A stretch of 21,080 bases of DNA, taken from contig CAZJXT010000004.1 in the NCBI GenBank assembly GCA_964550225.1, positions 1 through 21,080 on the forward strand. Direction: 5' to 3'. The position numbers and the translations under genes are program-made. Below, piece after piece: positions 1 to 7,840 of this stretch. The stretch comes from CAIXMG01 sp964550225 (GTDB lineage Bacteria; Patescibacteriota; Minisyncoccia; Phycocordibacterales; UBA1006). How positions within the stretch are numbered: position 1 is the stretch's first letter; each line of letters starts with the position of its first letter. The notes under the pieces were generated by a model. That model did no database searches. It was not told where the DNA came from and saw nothing but the letters and a program-made list of their open reading frames with translations.

Positions 1-24
1 TTGACTATACTGACTTATGTTTTC

Positions 25-1656
25 TTATTTCTCAATACGGATATGATTTTTCAAGTATTCCTTGGTATCCCCTACTTTTTTCCCAGGATTAAAAATATTT
101 TTTGGATCAAACACATCTTTAGTTTGTTTAAACAATTTTGTAACATTTGGCCCGTACATTTTTTCCAAATACGGAGTACGTACAATGCCGTCGTTGTGTT
201 CTGCGGTGATAGATCCTCCGTATTTCAAAACCAAATCATACACTTCATCTGATACACGTAAAATCATTTCTTTATTTTTTTCATCATGCATATCAAGCAG
301 AGGAATAATATGAAAATTTCCATTTCCCACATGCCCTGCTATGGTATATACAAACCCTTCACGATCAAGAATCGTTTGTAGTTTTGGCATAAATTCCGGC
401 AAATGTTCTGGATTCACAATAATATCATCGATAAAAGGTGCGGTGCGTTTTCCTGCAACATGCTTTCGTAATAAATTAAACGACTCACGACGAATCGTCC
501 AATATTTTTGCGCTTCACTTGCATTTCCTGCAATACGGGTTTCAAAACCAAATGATGTAACTGATTGCTGTATGGTGAGCAGTTTTTGTTTCACTTCACT
601 TTCGTTTTGCCCTGTCACTTCAACTAATACAATTAATTTTGGAATCCCTCCTCGTAAAATTTTTATTCCATCAGGAATCATCGCAATTCCTAATTTAATA
701 AACTGCCAAATTCCCATTGATCTTAAAAAATCAAAAAAGAATTTGAAGGCTAATTTCAAACTATACTCATCAAACGATTCAATACTATCGGGTTTATAAT
801 CAGCAAGTATTTTTGCAAGATCCCCCACTTTATCGATCTTGTCCATATAGATTGCAAGTACGTTTGAAACAGGCTCTGTAGGAACTAGTTTCCATTTCAT
901 TTCCGTTACAATTCCTAATGTTCCCTGTGATCCTACTAATAATTTATTGAGATCAAAAATACCTGTTTCTTTATTATAGATATTCCATAAATAATATCCC
1001 GCGGAATTTTTTGAAACATTTGGTTTTGCATTTTGAATCACCTCGACATTTTGTTGAATCATTTCAAAAATATGTTTGTACACATTTCCTTCGAAATCAT
1101 TCTGATTCATTTTTGATTCCAGTTCGTTTTGATTCAGTGACTTTACAATATATTCATTTCCATCAGAAAAAATAACTTTGCTTTCGAGAATAAAGTTTTC
1201 CATTTTTCCGTATTTGATTGATTTCTCTCCTCCTGCGTTATTTCCAAACATTCCTCCAACGGCACAAATATTTTTTGATGCCGTATAGGTTGGCATGATA
1301 CGATTTCGTTTCAGGGTTTCCTTTTCAAGATCACGATAAAATACTCCTGGTTGCATAATTGCATAATCATCAGTAATCTCAATTATTTTATTCATGTATC
1401 TCGTAACATCAATAATAATTGAGTCATTAATTGCACCTCCTGACATACAGGTTCCTGCGCTGCGAACAGTCAGTGAGATATTTTTTTCGGTATTCGCCCA
1501 CTTCACCAATTCCTGAATATCTTGCGAATCTTTAGGAAACACTACCACTTTCGGTTTCACCTCAAACAAACTCGCATCATGCGAATATTTTTCAAGAGTT
1601 TCAGGAGATACATCAATATCTCCTTTAAATTTTTGCTTAAGATTTTGAAGATTCAT
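25..1656 (-). CDS. FAD-linked oxidase (GlcD/D-lactate dehydrogenase-like)
   Basis: Flavoprotein that probably oxidises a D-2-hydroxy acid such as lactate or glycolate; the substrate is inferred from family only. About 543 aa. The N-terminal PCMH-type FAD-binding domain (about residues 30-175) shows RSAGTCMSGG (65-74), GGMFGNNAGG (134-143) and GSQGTLGIVTE (242-252). The C-terminal FAD-oxidase domain has GHVGNGNFH (from 441) and AEHNDGIVRTP (from 485), the usual metal/substrate histidine region, then a closing NIFNPGKK. I chose the ATG at 1656; an upstream in-frame TTG at 1674 is possible. It overlaps the end of the aldolase gene by 20 bp, so the two are probably co-transcribed. No Fe-S domain is fused to it, unlike some YdiJ-type relatives. 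No terminator is visible in the 24 bases left before the window edge. Confidence 0.9.
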   Translation of the reverse strand: MNLQNLKQKFKGDIDVSPETLEKYSHDASLFEVKPKVVVFPKDSQDIQELVKWANTEKNISLTVRSAGTCMSGGAINDSIIIDVTRYMNKIIEITDDYAIMQPGVFYRDLEKETLKRNRIMPTYTASKNICAVGGMFGNNAGGEKSIKYGKMENFILESKVIFSDGNEYIVKSLNQNELESKMNQNDFEGNVYKHIFEMIQQNVEVIQNAKPNVSKNSAGYYLWNIYNKETGIFDLNKLLVGSQGTLGIVTEMKWKLVPTEPVSNVLAIYMDKIDKVGDLAKILADYKPDSIESFDEYSLKLAFKFFFDFLRSMGIWQFIKLGIAMIPDGIKILRGGIPKLIVLVEVTGQNESEVKQKLLTIQQSVTSFGFETRIAGNASEAQKYWTIRRESFNLLRKHVAGKRTAPFIDDIIVNPEHLPEFMPKLQTILDREGFVYTIAGHVGNGNFHIIPLLDMHDEKNKEMILRVSDEVYDLVLKYGGSITAEHNDGIVRTPYLEKMYGPNVTKLFKQTKDVFDPKNIFNPGKKVGDTKEYLKNHIRIEK

Positions 1657-2668
1657 AAATTCCAAGAGATGCAAGACTATTTTTTTGAGCCCATGCTACG
1701 AGTAATTGTTGCGCTGTAAACACATCATCACGATGTTGAGACCAATATTCTAAAGTGTCATGCTGTATTGCTCGACTATATGAAAACGTGAGTGGCCATG
1801 GAATATGCACATCTAATTGATGCATTGCATTGAGATGCTGTGTCGCAAGAATACTTGATTGCCCTCCTGATAAAAATACGATTCCCCCAATTTCATGAGG
1901 AACATGTTCTCGTAAACATTTGATCGTAAGTTGAGCAACCTGTGCTACAGATGCAGGCGCAGGATTACGATTCCCAGAAAGTACCATACTCGTTTTAAGT
2001 ATGAGAGCAGAAAGCACAACACCTCTTTCCTCCATTTTTTGAAAAACAATATCAAGATTTTTTGCAGTTACTGCATAACAAGTATCAATCGTATGATCTC
2101 CCTCTATAAGAATTTCTGGCTCAATAATAGGCACCATGTTTTCCTCTTGGACGATTTTTGCATACTGTGCAAGTCGTTCTGCATTTTCAATCATACATGC
2201 TTCACTTGGTAATCCATTATCTGTATGAATATGAAGCGCAACACGCCATTTTGTAAATGTTGCCCCATAGAGCGCTCGATATTCAACAAGTCGATCTCGC
2301 AATCCATCAAGCCCCTTGGTTACCTGTTCAACATCTGATCCATTAAAAAACTCAAGACCTTGATCAACCTTGATACCTACTTCAATTCCTTTCTCTTTCA
2401 AAAGATCAGGAAAACGTTTTTGGTCTAATGTAGTTTGTCTGATCGTTTCGTCATACATAATATAACCTGAAACATATTTTTCAATTTCAGGAGCAGTTAT
2501 TAGCAACTCACGATATTCTCGACGGGCTTCTTGTGTTGTTTCAACACCAAGGACTTCAAAACGCTTGTTGCAACTCTCATTACTTTCATCAATTGCTAAT
2601 AATCCTTTTGCTGGGGTAAGTAGTTTTGCAATAATTGATTCAAGGATAGTTGTATTCATATACGACAT
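1637..2668 (-). CDS. Class I fructose-bisphosphate aldolase
   Basis: Reversibly cleaves fructose-1,6-bisphosphate to DHAP and glyceraldehyde-3-phosphate. The 343-aa protein matches the animal/plant-type class I family. AIDESN (25-30) corresponds to the ADES phosphate/substrate loop, K100 lies in GIKVDQG, K140 in TKWR, E183 in IIEPEIL, and K225 in LILKTSMVLSG is the Schiff-base lysine. The C-terminal tyrosine of vertebrate aldolases is absent, as expected for bacterial members. The start could be the ATG at 2668, which has AAGG 6 nt upstream, or Met4 at 2657-2659, which would suit a transcript starting just below a TATACT at 2669-2674. It is the first gene of a pair with the FAD oxidase. With GAPDH and transketolase also in this window it forms part of central carbon metabolism. 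Confidence 0.95.
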   Translation of the reverse strand: MSYMNTTILESIIAKLLTPAKGLLAIDESNESCNKRFEVLGVETTQEARREYRELLITAPEIEKYVSGYIMYDETIRQTTLDQKRFPDLLKEKGIEVGIKVDQGLEFFNGSDVEQVTKGLDGLRDRLVEYRALYGATFTKWRVALHIHTDNGLPSEACMIENAERLAQYAKIVQEENMVPIIEPEILIEGDHTIDTCYAVTAKNLDIVFQKMEERGVVLSALILKTSMVLSGNRNPAPASVAQVAQLTIKCLREHVPHEIGGIVFLSGGQSSILATQHLNAMHQLDVHIPWPLTFSYSRAIQHDTLEYWSQHRDDVFTAQQLLVAWAQKNSLASLGIYESSKS

Positions 2669-2674
2669 AGTATA
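2669..2674 (-). promoter_or_regulatory. Possible -10 element of the aldolase gene
   Basis: TATACT directly abuts the first ATG of the aldolase gene. If used, transcription would start close to the second in-frame ATG (2657-2659). Only 17 nt separate it from the T-tract of the upstream terminator, so any promoter must lie here or overlap that terminator. A competing reading is TATATC at about 2686-2691 with an 11-nt leader carrying AAGG. Confidence 0.4.
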
Positions 2675-2691
2675 CCTTACTTTTTAGATAT

Positions 2692-2718
2692 AAAAAAAGC
2701 CCGGAAATATATCCGAGC
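2692..2718 (-). terminator. Rho-independent terminator after the 2744-3286 gene
   Basis: On the minus strand, arm GCTCGGA (2718-2712) pairs with TCCGGGC (2705-2699) across a 6-nt loop and is followed by seven T. One pair is a G.U that forms only in minus-strand RNA, which supports the direction. It lies 25 bp beyond the stop of the exported-protein gene and just upstream of the aldolase start. Confidence 0.8.
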
Positions 2719-2743
2719 CTTTGTAGAGCTTTTCATTCTCTTT

Positions 2744-3286
2744 TTAGTTTTTTACATGAGCCCCCTTCGAAACTATTTTTTGTGTCTCATTTTTAAGATT
2801 AGATTTGAGGGATAAAACCTCGAGCCCAACCTCTGGATTGCTCACCTGATAGGTGATCCCATTAATCGTTATTTCTGAACTTGATCCGCCTCCAAAGGAT
2901 TCGTCACAATTCAAAACATATTGATTATCTTTCCCAGGGCCAGATAACTTAAATGGTAATGTCATCTCTGTTTTTTTCTTTTCATCGAAAGTGACATAGA
3001 TAATATCTCCTTCTCTTTTTGTAATTACACCTTTTTCATCAGTGCGTATTACTCTGGTTTTTGTTTTGTCTGTTACGGTTTCCACCGGACGACCTTTTTT
3101 GGTGTAACTGATAACAGTATCGGCTTTTGGAGTAATCAGTATTGTTTCTCCAGTTACAGATAATTGAATATTTTTTTCGATTTTCCGATACTTTTCAGCA
3201 AGCTCTTTTGTGAAACTTTCTTTTTGGGCAGATAAAATATTTAAAATACATACTGTCATAATTACCAAAGGGGTTATCTTTTTCAT
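2744..3286 (-). CDS. Exported protein of unknown function
   Basis: I do not recognise this 180-aa family. Residues 1-20 form a typical signal peptide: Lys-Lys, a hydrophobic stretch, then ILSA before QKES, with likely cleavage after A20. There is no lipobox cysteine. The mature part is rich in T, K, V and I with alternating polar and hydrophobic residues, which suggests beta structure, and it has a glycine/serine patch (GGGSSSE, about 131-137). A short periplasmic or cell-surface domain is the best guess. It has its own promoter and a leader starting with a stem-loop, and a clear terminator downstream. It is divergent from the sugar kinase across 123 bp. Confidence 0.75.
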   Translation of the reverse strand: MKKITPLVIMTVCILNILSAQKESFTKELAEKYRKIEKNIQLSVTGETILITPKADTVISYTKKGRPVETVTDKTKTRVIRTDEKGVITKREGDIIYVTFDEKKKTEMTLPFKLSGPGKDNQYVLNCDESFGGGSSSEITINGITYQVSNPEVGLEVLSLKSNLKNETQKIVSKGAHVKN

Positions 3287-3316
3287 GTTTAATGGTTTTT
3301 TGTTTTGAAATGTACT

Positions 3317-3337
3317 GTTAAGACAATGCGCCTTAAC
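3317..3337 (-). promoter_or_regulatory. 5'-terminal leader stem-loop
   Basis: Minus-strand RNA GTTAAG (3337-3332) and CTTAAC (3322-3317) pair perfectly around a 9-nt loop. The predicted transcription start is about 3338, so the hairpin would be the very 5' end of the mRNA. About 30 nt separate it from the ATG. A role in mRNA stability is inference. Confidence 0.5.
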
Positions 3338-3344
3338 TTACATA

Positions 3345-3373
3345 ATAATAGCACATATATTATATAAAGTCAA
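3345..3373 (-). promoter_or_regulatory. Promoter of the exported-protein gene
   Basis: On the minus strand TTGACT (3373-3368), a 17-bp spacer, then extended -10 TGC-TATTAT (hexamer 3350-3345). Predicted start is about 3338, which gives a leader of about 52 nt. Confidence 0.7.
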
Positions 3374-3393
3374 GTACCTTCATCCGAAAAACT

Positions 3394-3402
3394 TGATATA
3401 AT
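3394..3402 (+). promoter_or_regulatory. Extended -10 promoter of the sugar kinase
   Basis: TGA-TATAAT is a perfect extended -10 ending 7 nt before the ATG at 3410. It overlaps the upstream in-frame ATG at 3401, so that codon cannot lie in the transcript. The mRNA should be leaderless from 3410. No good -35 hexamer is present. Confidence 0.7.
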
Positions 3403-3409
3403 GACATCT

Positions 3410-4414
3410 ATGGAAAAACCATTGCAAAATATAGACTTTTTAGCCATTGGAGACATTGTAACCGATACTTTTATTCAACTACAAGACGCTGAGGTGCATT
3501 GCAATATTGATGACACCAATTGTACTATCTCAATGCGTTTTGGAGATAAAATCCCCTACAAAGACGCCCATATCATTCATGGTGTTGGAAATAGTGCCAA
3601 TGCTGCCGTTTCTGCAGCACGACTTGGACTCGCTTCTGGACTTGTAGCATCTGTTGGAAATGACGAACTCGGAGCATTGTGTATTAATGCATTGCAACAA
3701 AACAATGTTTCCATTGAAGCTATTAAAAAATGTGATGGAAAAAATACTAATCATCACTACGTTCTTCAATACGGACCCGAACGAACTATTCTCGTAAAAC
3801 ACGAATCTTTTACTTATGAACTCCCCAACTATCCTACATCATGGGTCTATTTATCCTCACTTGCAACAGGAACAGAATCTTTTTATGCTGAATTGCAAAA
3901 TTATTTAGAAAAAAACCCTGACACACAATTAGCATTTCAACCAGGAACTTTTCAGATGAAAATGGGTGTAGAGCAATTGAAAACAATGTATCAACGATCT
4001 AAAATTTTCTTCTGCAACAAAGAAGAAGCGCAGCGGATTCTTGAAAAACCAAATGCTGATTTTAAGGAGCTTCACGCAGGAATTCGTAATCTCGGTCCAG
4101 AATATGTCGTGATTACCGACGGACCAAATGGACTCACCGCGTCTCATACCAATGAAATCATTTGGAATCTCCCGATGTATCCCGATCCAAAACCACCTAT
4201 TGATCGCACTGGTGCAGGTGACGCATGTAGTTCAACCATTGTTGCCGCAATGCAATTAGGAATTCCATTTGAACAAGCGCTTCTCTGGGGACCAATCAAC
4301 TCTATGTCTGTCGTTCAATATATCGGAGCCCAGGAAGGACTCCTCTCACGAAAACAAATTGAATCGTATTTACAAAATGCGCCAAGTAATTATGTACTTA
4401 CTGAATTAACATAA
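3410..4414 (+). CDS. PfkB-family carbohydrate kinase
   Basis: Phosphorylates a sugar or sugar phosphate with ATP or ADP; ribokinase-like, 6-phosphofructokinase-like and fructokinase-like roles are all possible, and sequence alone does not settle the substrate. About 334 aa. N-terminal GDIVTDTF begins the Rossmann-like fold. A lid strand (about 35-50) is followed by HGVGNSANAAVSAARLGL, the PfkB substrate-binding region, and GNDELG. The C-terminal signature DRTGAGDA carries the anion hole and catalytic Asp (about residue 271). The longer reading from 3401 adds MTS, but its ATG lies inside the TATAAT, so I start at 3410. It shares a bidirectional terminator with the convergent gene at 4434. Confidence 0.9.
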   Translation: MEKPLQNIDFLAIGDIVTDTFIQLQDAEVHCNIDDTNCTISMRFGDKIPYKDAHIIHGVGNSANAAVSAARLGLASGLVASVGNDELGALCINALQQNNVSIEAIKKCDGKNTNHHYVLQYGPERTILVKHESFTYELPNYPTSWVYLSSLATGTESFYAELQNYLEKNPDTQLAFQPGTFQMKMGVEQLKTMYQRSKIFFCNKEEAQRILEKPNADFKELHAGIRNLGPEYVVITDGPNGLTASHTNEIIWNLPMYPDPKPPIDRTGAGDACSSTIVAAMQLGIPFEQALLWGPINSMSVVQYIGAQEGLLSRKQIESYLQNAPSNYVLTELT

Positions 4415-4440
4415 AAACACCATGATGGTGTTTTTATTTT
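4413..4440. terminator. Bidirectional terminator between convergent genes
   Basis: AAAAACACCA (4413-4422) and TGGTGTTTTT (4426-4435) form a perfect 10-bp stem with a 3-nt loop, followed by ATTTT on the plus strand and flanked by an A-tract on the other side. The kinase stop TAA (4412-4414) and the opposite gene's stop TAA (4434-4436) both fall on the arms. Confidence 0.85.
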
Positions 4441-4844
4441 TTCTTTTCTTCTTGAATTCTCCAAACAAATTTGTGGAGATCAATTGATTTTTTAGCAAAT
4501 AAGGAAGTTTTTTTATCTTCTTCTAAATGAGGAAGAAGCATCCATATATAAAATAAAAAGAATCCAAATATTGCTAGTATTTTTAAATTCTTATCAAGAT
4601 CTTGAAAGAGGGTTGTGAATAAAATAATTCCTACAGCAATTACAATACTCGTGCGAATAGTTTTTGTAATTCCCATTTCTACAATATGTAAACGAAATCG
4701 AATATAAAGTTCTTCAAAAAAACCAATAGGTCTTTCTTCGATTTTTTTCTGACTTGGTCCAAATGATTTAATAAATTTTATGAGAAAATCACTAATGGCT
4801 TTTAGGTCAGCATCTAATTGTTCATGATTAAAACCATAATTCAT
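4434..4844 (-). CDS. Small two-helix membrane protein, unknown function
   Basis: A 136-aa protein I do not recognise. Residues 1-55 are soluble and mixed-charge. Two hydrophobic segments, about 66-83 (TSIVIAVGIILFTTLF) and 88-108 (ILAIFGFFLFYIWMLL), are separated by a short charged turn (QDLDKN), so both ends probably face the cytoplasm. The C-terminus is lysine-rich (EEKKK). It starts 20 bp after the transketolase C-half stop and may be the last gene of the pentose-phosphate operon. It also has a possible -10 of its own, TATAAC at 4852-4857, ending 7 nt before the ATG. Confidence 0.75.
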   Translation of the reverse strand: MNYGFNHEQLDADLKAISDFLIKFIKSFGPSQKKIEERPIGFFEELYIRFRLHIVEMGITKTIRTSIVIAVGIILFTTLFQDLDKNLKILAIFGFFLFYIWMLLPHLEEDKKTSLFAKKSIDLHKFVWRIQEEKKK

Positions 4845-4864
4845 GATATTAGTTATACTTATTA

Positions 4865-5851
4865 TTAACGTTTTGTCAATATGTCTCGCACGGCAATCTT
4901 GATAGATTCTTTGTCGAGTTTATAGTGTCGCATTAATTCTGCGGGTGTACCTGATTGTCCATACTGATCACGGACTCCTATAAATTCAATCGGCGTTGGA
5001 TATTCTTCTGCAAGAACTTCTGCGACTGTACTCCCCAATCCTCCCATAATCTGATGCTCTTCGGCTGTTACAATAGCCTTAGTTTTTTTAGCGGCATTCA
5101 CAATAATTTCACGATCAATCGGTTTAATAGTATGTATGTTAATCACATCAATATTTAATCCTTCATTCATTCCTAATTCTTGTGCTGCAAGAATTGATTC
5201 ATAGACTAATGATCCACATGCAACGATCGTTACATCAGCATTTTCTGTTTCATAAACATAATACGCTTTACCAAGTTCAAAAGGAGTTTCTGCTGTAGTT
5301 ACTTGTGGCATTTTTTCTCGCCCAAGTCGTAGGTATGCAGGTTTTCCGCCAGCTGGCGGATGTTGTGCAATAGCAAGTGTGGCTTTGTACGATTCTTCAC
5401 TATCACATGGGACTACTACCATCATGTTGGGCAATGTTCGCATAATTGCAATATCTTCAAGTGCTTGGTGCGTTGATCCATCTGGTCCCACCGTCAACCC
5501 CGCATGACATCCGATAATTTTAACAGGCACATCATTAATACAGACAGTGGTTCGAATTTGTTCCCAATTTCTCCCTGGAGAAAAAGTTGCATAACTGGTT
5601 ACAAATGGAATTTTTCCATAATTTGCCAACCCTGACGCAACCGTTACAAGATTTTGTTCAGCAACACCCATTTCAAAAAAGCGATTTGGGAATTCTTGTG
5701 CGAATTGTTCTACGCGAGTAGACTCTTTTAAATCTGCCGTCAGCGCAACAACGCGCTCATCTTTTTTTGCAACCTCAACAAGCCCTATTCCAAATCCGTC
5801 TCGGGTTGCTTTTCGATCTTCAGTATTTAATTTAAGAGTTTTTTGAAGCAT
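4865..5851 (-). CDS. tktB: Transketolase, C-terminal subunit
   Basis: Second half of a split transketolase, which transfers two-carbon units between sugar phosphates using thiamine diphosphate. 328 aa with the pyrimidine-binding domain (about 1-165) and the C-terminal transketolase domain (about 195-315). E65 in GVAEQN is the glutamate that activates the cofactor. GSTHQALEDIA and the downstream VVVPCDSEE are typical of the family. The start overlaps the end of the N-terminal half by 20 bp, which implies translational coupling and a fixed 1:1 supply. The two chains together should equal one full-length enzyme of about 615 aa. Split transketolases also occur in archaea and some Firmicutes. Confidence 0.93.
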   Translation of the reverse strand: MLQKTLKLNTEDRKATRDGFGIGLVEVAKKDERVVALTADLKESTRVEQFAQEFPNRFFEMGVAEQNLVTVASGLANYGKIPFVTSYATFSPGRNWEQIRTTVCINDVPVKIIGCHAGLTVGPDGSTHQALEDIAIMRTLPNMMVVVPCDSEESYKATLAIAQHPPAGGKPAYLRLGREKMPQVTTAETPFELGKAYYVYETENADVTIVACGSLVYESILAAQELGMNEGLNIDVINIHTIKPIDREIIVNAAKKTKAIVTAEEHQIMGGLGSTVAEVLAEEYPTPIEFIGVRDQYGQSGTPAELMRHYKLDKESIKIAVRDILTKR

Positions 5852-6695
5852 AGTTATTTTTTAAAATATCAATCCACTTTTCTGCTTGTTCTTTATTTGG
5901 GGGAGTTCCATGCCATTTGTAATCACCTTCGATTTCTGGAATTCCCTTACCAGGAACAGTATGAGCAATGATAACAGTTGGTTTTTCAGCGATAGCTTTC
6001 GCCTGATTTACTGCATCTACAATTTCGTTAAAGTTATGTCCGTCAATTTCAATCACATGCCAATTAAATGCTCGCCATTTATCAGCTAATGGTTCCAGTG
6101 GCATAATATCCTCGGTCATTCCATCAATCTGAATATTATTTCGATCGATAATTGCCGTGAGATTATTCAATCGTTCCTTGCCTGCAAACATGATTGCTTC
6201 CCAAGAATTTCCCTCGTTCAATTCCCCATCTGACATCAAACAATATACGTGCGGTTTTGGGTGATCAATTTTTGCTGCATCTATTCTCAAACCTAACGCC
6301 ATACCAATAGCCTGAGACAGTCCTGAACCAAGCGGCCCTGATGTATTTTCAAGTCCTGGTAATGCATGCCGTTCTGGATGACCTTGTAATCTACTTCCAA
6401 ATTTTCGTAATGTAACTAATTCAGATACAGAAAAATATCCCGCGTGCGCCATAGCTGCATATCGTACAGGAGCAATGTGACCATTGGATAAAATAATCCG
6501 ATCACGGTTTGTCCATGTTGGATTTTTAGGATCATGATTTGCAATATGAAAATAAAGTGCCGCAAAAATATCAGCCATACCCATAGGACCTGCCGTATGC
6601 CCTGATCCAGCTGCAACCAACATTTCCAAAATAGATATGCGAATATCATTTGCCTTGGTCTCGAGATTTTTTATTTGAATATCAGTGAGTGACAT
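5832..6695 (-). CDS. tktA: Transketolase, N-terminal subunit
   Basis: Thiamine-diphosphate-binding half of the split transketolase, 287 aa. SGHTAGPMGMADIF (31-44) and SNGHIAP (70-76) carry the catalytic-site histidines. The cofactor motif SDGE (154-157) runs to about IIDRNN (181-186) with conserved spacing and binds Mg2+ and diphosphate. GSGLSQAIGMALG (122-134) is also standard. It lies 6 bp after rpe and overlaps the C-terminal half by 20 bp. No strong Shine-Dalgarno sequence precedes the start, so translation probably depends on coupling. The second subunit is needed for activity because the active site forms between the two halves. Confidence 0.93.
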   Translation of the reverse strand: MSLTDIQIKNLETKANDIRISILEMLVAAGSGHTAGPMGMADIFAALYFHIANHDPKNPTWTNRDRIILSNGHIAPVRYAAMAHAGYFSVSELVTLRKFGSRLQGHPERHALPGLENTSGPLGSGLSQAIGMALGLRIDAAKIDHPKPHVYCLMSDGELNEGNSWEAIMFAGKERLNNLTAIIDRNNIQIDGMTEDIMPLEPLADKWRAFNWHVIEIDGHNFNEIVDAVNQAKAIAEKPTVIIAHTVPGKGIPEIEGDYKWHGTPPNKEQAEKWIDILKNNYASKNS

Positions 6696-6701
6696 GTAAT
6701 T

Positions 6702-7334
6702 CTATTGTATCAAACTTTCTAACTTTTCAATATTCTCTACAATATCACCATCTCCAAAAACCGCACTACCTGCTACAAACCGGGTCGCACCCGCATCACG
6801 TAATCGCGCAATGGTTTCTGTGTTCACTGCCCCATCAACACTGATCGGCATATCAGGATATTTTCTATGAAAATATGAAATGCGTTCTAGGCATCGATCA
6901 TCAAACGATTGCCCTTGTGAACCAATTTTTGCAATTCCCATTACTTGAATAAAATCACAATCCTCGATAAATTTTTCAAGGAGCGAGTCATCGGTATCAT
7001 TTGAAATAGCAAATCCAATTTCGATAATCCCTTTTACATGTTCTAATGCAAAGAAAAGTTTTACAAAATCTTTTACTGATTCTAAATGAATAATAATTCG
7101 TGCAGGCTGCATTTCAATATATTCTTCAAGGGATAATTCCGGCTGATCAATCATTAAATCAAGTTCATATTCAATCGTTTCTAAATAAGGTAATTGATGG
7201 AATGTTGTTTTTGTAGAAACAAATTTTTTATCACAAACATCAATTTGTATGTACGAAACTAACCCAGCCAATTGTTTTGACTTTGTTGTGAGATCTGTTT
7301 GATTTTTAGGCAAAATTGCTGGAATGATAGTCAT
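6702..7334 (-). CDS. rpe: Ribulose-phosphate 3-epimerase-like protein
   Basis: By context and fold, interconverts ribulose-5-phosphate and xylulose-5-phosphate. The 210-aa TIM barrel shows IPAILPK at the first strand, IQIDVCDKKFV (29-39), GQSFDDRCLE (141-150) and VDGAV (166-170), ending with FVAGSAVFG at the phosphate site. The two metal-binding histidines of classical Rpe are replaced: the HxD pair reads Q30-x-D32, and the histidine of the DVHLM segment is D59. D32 and D167 are kept. Either the metal site is altered or the activity has diverged. It sits 5 bp after rpiB and 6 bp before transketolase, which supports the pathway assignment. It ends in TAG. Confidence 0.85.
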   Translation of the reverse strand: MTIIPAILPKNQTDLTTKSKQLAGLVSYIQIDVCDKKFVSTKTTFHQLPYLETIEYELDLMIDQPELSLEEYIEMQPARIIIHLESVKDFVKLFFALEHVKGIIEIGFAISNDTDDSLLEKFIEDCDFIQVMGIAKIGSQGQSFDDRCLERISYFHRKYPDMPISVDGAVNTETIARLRDAGATRFVAGSAVFGDGDIVENIEKLESLIQ

Positions 7335-7339
7335 ATAAT

Positions 7340-7780
7340 TTAATCATCAATTTTTTCTAATCGTCGTACGTGACGTTCATCATGAGAAAAATCAGTTTCA
7401 AGAAAGAGTTTTACTGCTTGTCGCGCTTCCTCTTCAGTTACAAATCGCGCACCGAGTGATAACACATTTGCATTATTATGCTCTCTTCCTAATGTCACCA
7501 TCTCTAAATCTCCACCATAGTATTCAATCGCACGCACGTGTTCAAATCGATTTGCATTCATTGCCTCACCTTGTCCTGAACCGCCAAGCACAACCCCCCT
7601 ACTTGTTTCATCTTGCGAAATTGCTTGCGCTACTGGCTCAACAAAATCGGGATAGTCATCCTGTACATCAAGTGTAAACGCTCCATGATCAACAACCTCA
7701 TGACCGAGTTCCGTAATATATTTTTTTAATTCTTCTTTCAAAAGATATCCAGCATGATCTGCCCCAATATGTATTTTCAT
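7340..7780 (-). CDS. rpiB: Ribose-5-phosphate isomerase B (RpiB/LacA family)
   Basis: Interconverts ribose-5-phosphate and ribulose-5-phosphate. About 146 aa from the start MKIHIGADHAG; GADHAG carries the proton-relay Asp/His. The active-site loop reads GGSGQGEAMNANR. The catalytic cysteine of E. coli RpiB is replaced by glycine, while a glutamate sits where the Mycobacterium tuberculosis enzyme uses Glu75 as base. GREHNNANVLSLGAR is the conserved substrate loop. A longer reading from 7810 would begin inside the upstream terminator, and an extended -10 (TGTTATACT) ends exactly 6 nt before the ATG at 7780, so I use that start. It is the first gene of the operon rpiB-rpe-tktA-tktB. Confidence 0.92.
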   Translation of the reverse strand: MKIHIGADHAGYLLKEELKKYITELGHEVVDHGAFTLDVQDDYPDFVEPVAQAISQDETSRGVVLGGSGQGEAMNANRFEHVRAIEYYGGDLEMVTLGREHNNANVLSLGARFVTEEEARQAVKLFLETDFSHDERHVRRLEKIDD

Positions 7781-7786
7781 GAAAAT

Positions 7787-7795
7787 AGTATAACA
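7787..7795 (-). promoter_or_regulatory. Extended -10 promoter of the rpiB operon
   Basis: Minus-strand TG-T-TATACT (hexamer 7792-7787) ends 6 nt before the rpiB ATG, so the +1 base should be the A of ATG. Its TG begins with the last T of the T-tract of the upstream terminator. No -35 hexamer is apparent; that position falls in the terminator loop. Confidence 0.7.
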
Positions 7796-7822
7796 AAAAA
7801 GCCCCTCCAAATATAGGAGGGG
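7795..7822 (-). terminator. Terminator of the peptidoglycan-binding protein gene
   Basis: Minus strand CCCCTCC (7822-7816), 7-nt loop, GGAGGGG (7808-7802), then C and six T. A strong GC stem, 19 bp beyond the stop at 7841. Confidence 0.9.
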
Positions 7823-7840
7823 TTGTCATCCATCGAATTT

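Noticed and set aside
1657..1674. TTG start of the FAD oxidase at 1674
   Set aside because: An ATG lies six codons downstream with equal context; the extra MHLLEF is not needed for the domain. It cannot be excluded.
3401..3403. ATG at 3401 as start of the sugar kinase
   Set aside because: It overlaps the TATAAT of an extended -10, so it would not be transcribed from that promoter; ATG 3410 fits.
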